Assembly: GCF_947496775.1 (NCBI RefSeq)
Contig: NZ_CANMDU010000001.1
Coordinates: 434,001 to 498,000, forward strand
Reading direction: 5' to 3'
Length of the DNA: 64,000 nt
From: an uncultured Maribacter sp.
GTDB taxonomy: Bacteria; Bacteroidota; Bacteroidia; Flavobacteriales; Flavobacteriaceae
Of this stretch, positions 62,401 through 64,000 are shown in pieces. Numbering within the stretch: the stretch's first letter is position 1; each line of letters opens with the position of its first letter. Position numbers and translations under genes: made by a program. The notes below the pieces were generated by a model. That model was not told the DNA's origin and did no database searches. It saw only the letters and a list, made by a program, of their open reading frames with translations.

Positions 62401-62564
62401 AAATCCCTTCTATTGGTATTAGACTCAGATAAATTTTCTTTATCTCCTAAAAACTCATCAACAGGAATTTCCTCAACAAATTCATTCTGTTTTAGCGTCT
62501 CAACAATGGAATCGCTGGGATTTAACTCCGCTTCGTTTTTCCAATATTTTTTGTTTGATGCCAT
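59436..62564 (-). CDS. actB: Alternative complex III subunit ActB (molybdopterin-like/Fe-S subunit)
   Basis: A 1042-residue periplasmic subunit. A twin-arginine signal (R52-R53, NRRDFLKYVG) ends in a lipobox-like AAC (Cys 71), so it is likely lipid-anchored after Tat export. The first about 750 residues have the molybdopterin oxidoreductase fold, which holds no molybdenum in known ActB. The C-terminal ferredoxin-like part has cluster motifs CTGCGACVIACHAENN, CQHCNHAPCETVCPVAA, CVGTRYCANNCPY and CSMCIQK...CSAACGDGAI, enough for one 3Fe-4S and three 4Fe-4S clusters. It passes electrons from the quinol subunits to the cytochrome subunits. Confidence 0.96.
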   Translation of the reverse strand: MASNKKYWKNEAELNPSDSIVETLKQNEFVEEIPVDEFLGDKENLSESNTNRRDFLKYVGFSTAAASLAACEGPVVKTIPYVVQPENIVPGVANYYATTIANGFDFASILIKTREGRPIKVENNTDANVGGFANARVQASVLSLYDSTRLQGASKGGEPVEWSVLNADVKSKIEALKDTGKQAVFLTQTYASPSTARLMEQFKTVNSSVNHVVYDAISQDAALNAFESRYGQRALADYDFEKADVIVSFGADFIGDWQGGGYNSGYSKGRIPKNGKMSKHVQFEANMSLAGANADKRVALTPTQQKIALAKLYAKLAGTSASGEIPAYAEEAVNSVAALINKNKKGSVVVTGLDDENAQAVVLAINEMLGSRAYDAVAPRYVRQGNVNAVNKLVADMNAGKVGVLVMDGVNPMYSLPNSAAFKSGIEKVDVSVAYATNWNETTEVTTYTAAANHYLESWGDVEIKKGNYSLIQPAIKELFDTRQFQSSLLNWMGSESTYYDYVKETWTASVLNGADWNLALHDGVFVVKDEVLQEVASISVSDEIEEELLVKKNSIDAAVRALSGATSEGEFELTLYSKTGMGDGQQASNPWLQEFPDPITRVAWDNYVTVSKADAEALGLENYNVANGGMDGSYAKLTVNGVVVDRVPVVVQPGQAKSSIGFSLGYGKKVGLKEEMQTGVNAFPLYQDFKNTQSVSIEKVQGVKDHEFACVQLHKTLMGRGDIIKETTLEIFNTKNHKEWNPQPMVSLDHQEVEATSVDLWESFDRSIGHHFNMSIDLNACTGCGACVIACHAENNVPVVGKEEVRKSRDMHWLRIDRYYSSEESFEGDDAKKAGFDGLSGDNGSLGGFLELEDPSANPQVAFQPVMCQHCNHAPCETVCPVAATSHGRQGQNQMAYNRCVGTRYCANNCPYKVRRFNWFLYNNNDEFDYHMNNDLGKMVLNPDVNVRSRGVIEKCSMCIQKTQKTILDAKRDGRVIEDGEFQTACSAACGDGAIVFGDVNDKDSKVAHLKEDDRMYHLLEHVGTKPNVFYHVQVRNTNEA

Positions 62565-62598
62565 ACTTTATATATGTAATTAGCTTCTTTTGATTAAA

Positions 62599-63942
62599 TT
62601 AATAGTGACATTTTCCACATTCCAAACCACCCATCTGAGCAGCAGTAAGCTTATCAACACCATATTTTTTAGAAAGTTCAGAGTGTATTTTTTCATAATA
62701 CGCATTCCCCTCAACTTTTACATTAGTTTCTCTATGACAATTAACACACCAGCCCATTGTTAATGGAGAATACTGGTACATAATTTCCATTTCCTCTACT
62801 GGCCCATGACAAGTCTGACATTCTACTCCAGCAACAGAAACATGCTGTGAGTGATTGAAGTACGCAAAATCAGGAAGATTATGAATACGAACCCACTCTA
62901 CCGGTTTACTTTCTCCCGTGTAATTTTGATTTTCTTCATCCCAACCAACAGCCTTATATAGTTTTTTAATTTCTCCTGTATAAAACTCATTTGTATACCC
63001 ATTTGCCAAATCCTCTGAAGAAGGCCCTTCAGCATTTCCTTTATACTCAAAAATAGACTTATGACAATTCATACAAACATTTAAAGCAGGTACACCAGAA
63101 GTCTTAGAAACCCTTGCAGAAGAATGACAATATTTACATTCGATTTTATTATCACCTGCATGCACTTTATGAGAAAAATGTATAGGCTGTATTGGAGCAT
63201 AACCCTGATCCACACCCACTTGCATCATCCATCCATAAGCAAAATACGCACTACCCAACAACATTAACACAACTGTTACTAAAACCAAAAATTGATTCTG
63301 AGCAAAAGCTTTCCAAATAGGCAATCTCTTTTCTGCATTCTCCTGCTCCAAAGAAACCCCATTAGCCTCCGCAATACGTCTTAATGTTTTATTCACTAAG
63401 AACAACATCATGACCAAAAGACCAAAAACACAGGTTAGAGCACCCAATATTACCTCATTAGAAATTCCAGATGAAACACCTTGCGCCGCGGCAACACCTA
63501 CACCTTCTGACGACTTCACTACAGGAGCAGCCGGAGCGGCCGCTGTATAAGCCAATATATTATCAATATCCGCATTAGACAATGTTGGAAAAGCCGTCAT
63601 TGCAGCTTGATTAAACTCCGCATACACTTTATTAGCATAAGCATCACCCGACTTTATAAGTCCAGGGCTATTTTTAATCCAAGCATACAACCACTCTCTA
63701 TCCAACCCTTCATCCTCAGAAAGACGCTCCTCCACTTTTTCCAAAGCAGGACCAGTCATTTTACGAGTTAAAGAGTGACAAGCTGCACAATTTTGATTAA
63801 ACAACGCTTTTCCTTTCACAGGGTCACCTCCAGACGCATTTGCCTCGTCTTGAGCAAAAGCTGAAATAGAGAAAAGCAAGAAAAGCACTACACTGATATT
63901 TAGCACTTTAAAAATCTGATTGCGGTTTATAACCTTTTTCAT
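62599..63942 (-). CDS. actA: Alternative complex III subunit ActA (multiheme cytochrome c, with fused N-terminal class I cytochrome)
   Basis: A 447-residue protein with a signal peptide (about 1-30). There are six CxxCH motifs. The first (CAACH, residues 52-56) lies in a class I cytochrome c domain, followed by a membrane helix (LGALTCVFGLLVMMLFLV) and a second one (QFLVLVTVVLMLLGSAYFAYGWM). The other five (CKYCH, CMNCH, CQTCH, CVNCH, CGKCH) form the pentaheme ActA part, and the last ends the chain (GKCHY). In the Rhodothermus complex ActA is pentaheme only, so the N-terminal monoheme domain is an addition. It is the first gene of the act-cox operon. Its promoter lies within or beyond the final 58 bp of the window. 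Confidence 0.95.
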   Translation of the reverse strand: MKKVINRNQIFKVLNISVVLFLLFSISAFAQDEANASGGDPVKGKALFNQNCAACHSLTRKMTGPALEKVEERLSEDEGLDREWLYAWIKNSPGLIKSGDAYANKVYAEFNQAAMTAFPTLSNADIDNILAYTAAAPAAPVVKSSEGVGVAAAQGVSSGISNEVILGALTCVFGLLVMMLFLVNKTLRRIAEANGVSLEQENAEKRLPIWKAFAQNQFLVLVTVVLMLLGSAYFAYGWMMQVGVDQGYAPIQPIHFSHKVHAGDNKIECKYCHSSARVSKTSGVPALNVCMNCHKSIFEYKGNAEGPSSEDLANGYTNEFYTGEIKKLYKAVGWDEENQNYTGESKPVEWVRIHNLPDFAYFNHSQHVSVAGVECQTCHGPVEEMEIMYQYSPLTMGWCVNCHRETNVKVEGNAYYEKIHSELSKKYGVDKLTAAQMGGLECGKCHY

Positions 63943-64000
63943 ATAATAGAATATTTCAATCGGAATTTATGGCATGATATTAGTCATTGTTATTTAAAAT

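Noticed and set aside
1-64000. tRNA/rRNA genes, insertion sequences, prophage or defence islands
   Set aside because: Gaps between genes are all under about 210 bp and show only promoters, hairpins and palindromes; no transposase, integrase, phage or defence gene was recognised.

Overview
This 64 kb window is chromosomal DNA of a low-GC member of the Bacteroidota, almost certainly family Flavobacteriaceae. The evidence is a full-length sprA (type IX secretion translocon), two PorP/SprF-family proteins, a surface protein with the CHU_C-type C-terminal sorting domain, an alternative complex III (act) operon followed by caa3-type oxidase genes, an SD-poor gene layout, and several close matches to the Bacteroidetes promoter (TTTG, about 20 nt, TAnnTTTG). 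I cannot name the genus from the sequence alone. Most genes lie on the minus strand. I saw no tRNA, rRNA, insertion sequence, prophage or CRISPR array, and no gene-free gap exceeds about 210 bp.

Layout. 1-5.2 kb: a surface-adhesin locus transcribed leftward (Calx-beta/CHU_C adhesin, PorP/SprF protein, OmpA/PD40-type protein cut by the window edge). 5.4-9.9 kb: fabD, a gamma-carbonic-anhydrase-like protein and a LytTR response regulator with its TPR-sensor histidine kinase. 10.0-14.5 kb: a plus-strand pair (DUF4349 protein and VWA lipoprotein), an orphan PorP/SprF protein, an Nfu-type Fe-S protein with a doubled N-terminal domain, and dodecin. 14.5-24.8 kb: tsaB at the end of a ten-kilobase efflux operon with four MacB/FtsX permeases, two membrane-fusion proteins, one ATPase and one TolC-type protein. 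24.9-30.1 kb: oxidase assembly and accessory genes (CAMC micro-protein, DUF420, SCO1, a cysteine-free SCO/TlpA-like paralogue, subunit IV, two subunit III-type proteins, CtaB). 30.3-32.8 kb: two tandem TonB-like proteins, a VanZ-like protein and gcvH. 32.8-44.0 kb: sprA, ruvA, maeB, queG. 44.2-51.3 kb: an ABC exporter pair, ruvB, pckA and an acyl-CoA oxidase-like flavoprotein. 51.3-64 kb: a GIN-domain (DUF2807) protein and the respiratory operon actA-B-C-D-E-F-coxB-coxA.

How it works together. Two respiratory blocks (25-30 kb and 52-64 kb) together encode quinol oxidation by alternative complex III, the terminal caa3-type oxidase, heme O synthesis and copper delivery. The T9SS pieces (SprA, SprF-type proteins, adhesin, OmpA-like) form a secretion and gliding/adhesion theme. 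PckA and MaeB sit at the PEP/pyruvate/malate node.

Most of the window is conserved core genome. I found no clear new defence or mobile system. The most unusual points are: a helix-hairpin-helix (COG3743-like) domain fused to the C-terminus of ActC; His-rich segments in both ActF and CoxA; a Glu-to-Lys change inside the CuA motif of CoxB; the duplicated permease-permease-adaptor modules around one ATPase; the doubled Nfu N-domain; a TTG start for sprA; and several palindromes in regulatory positions.
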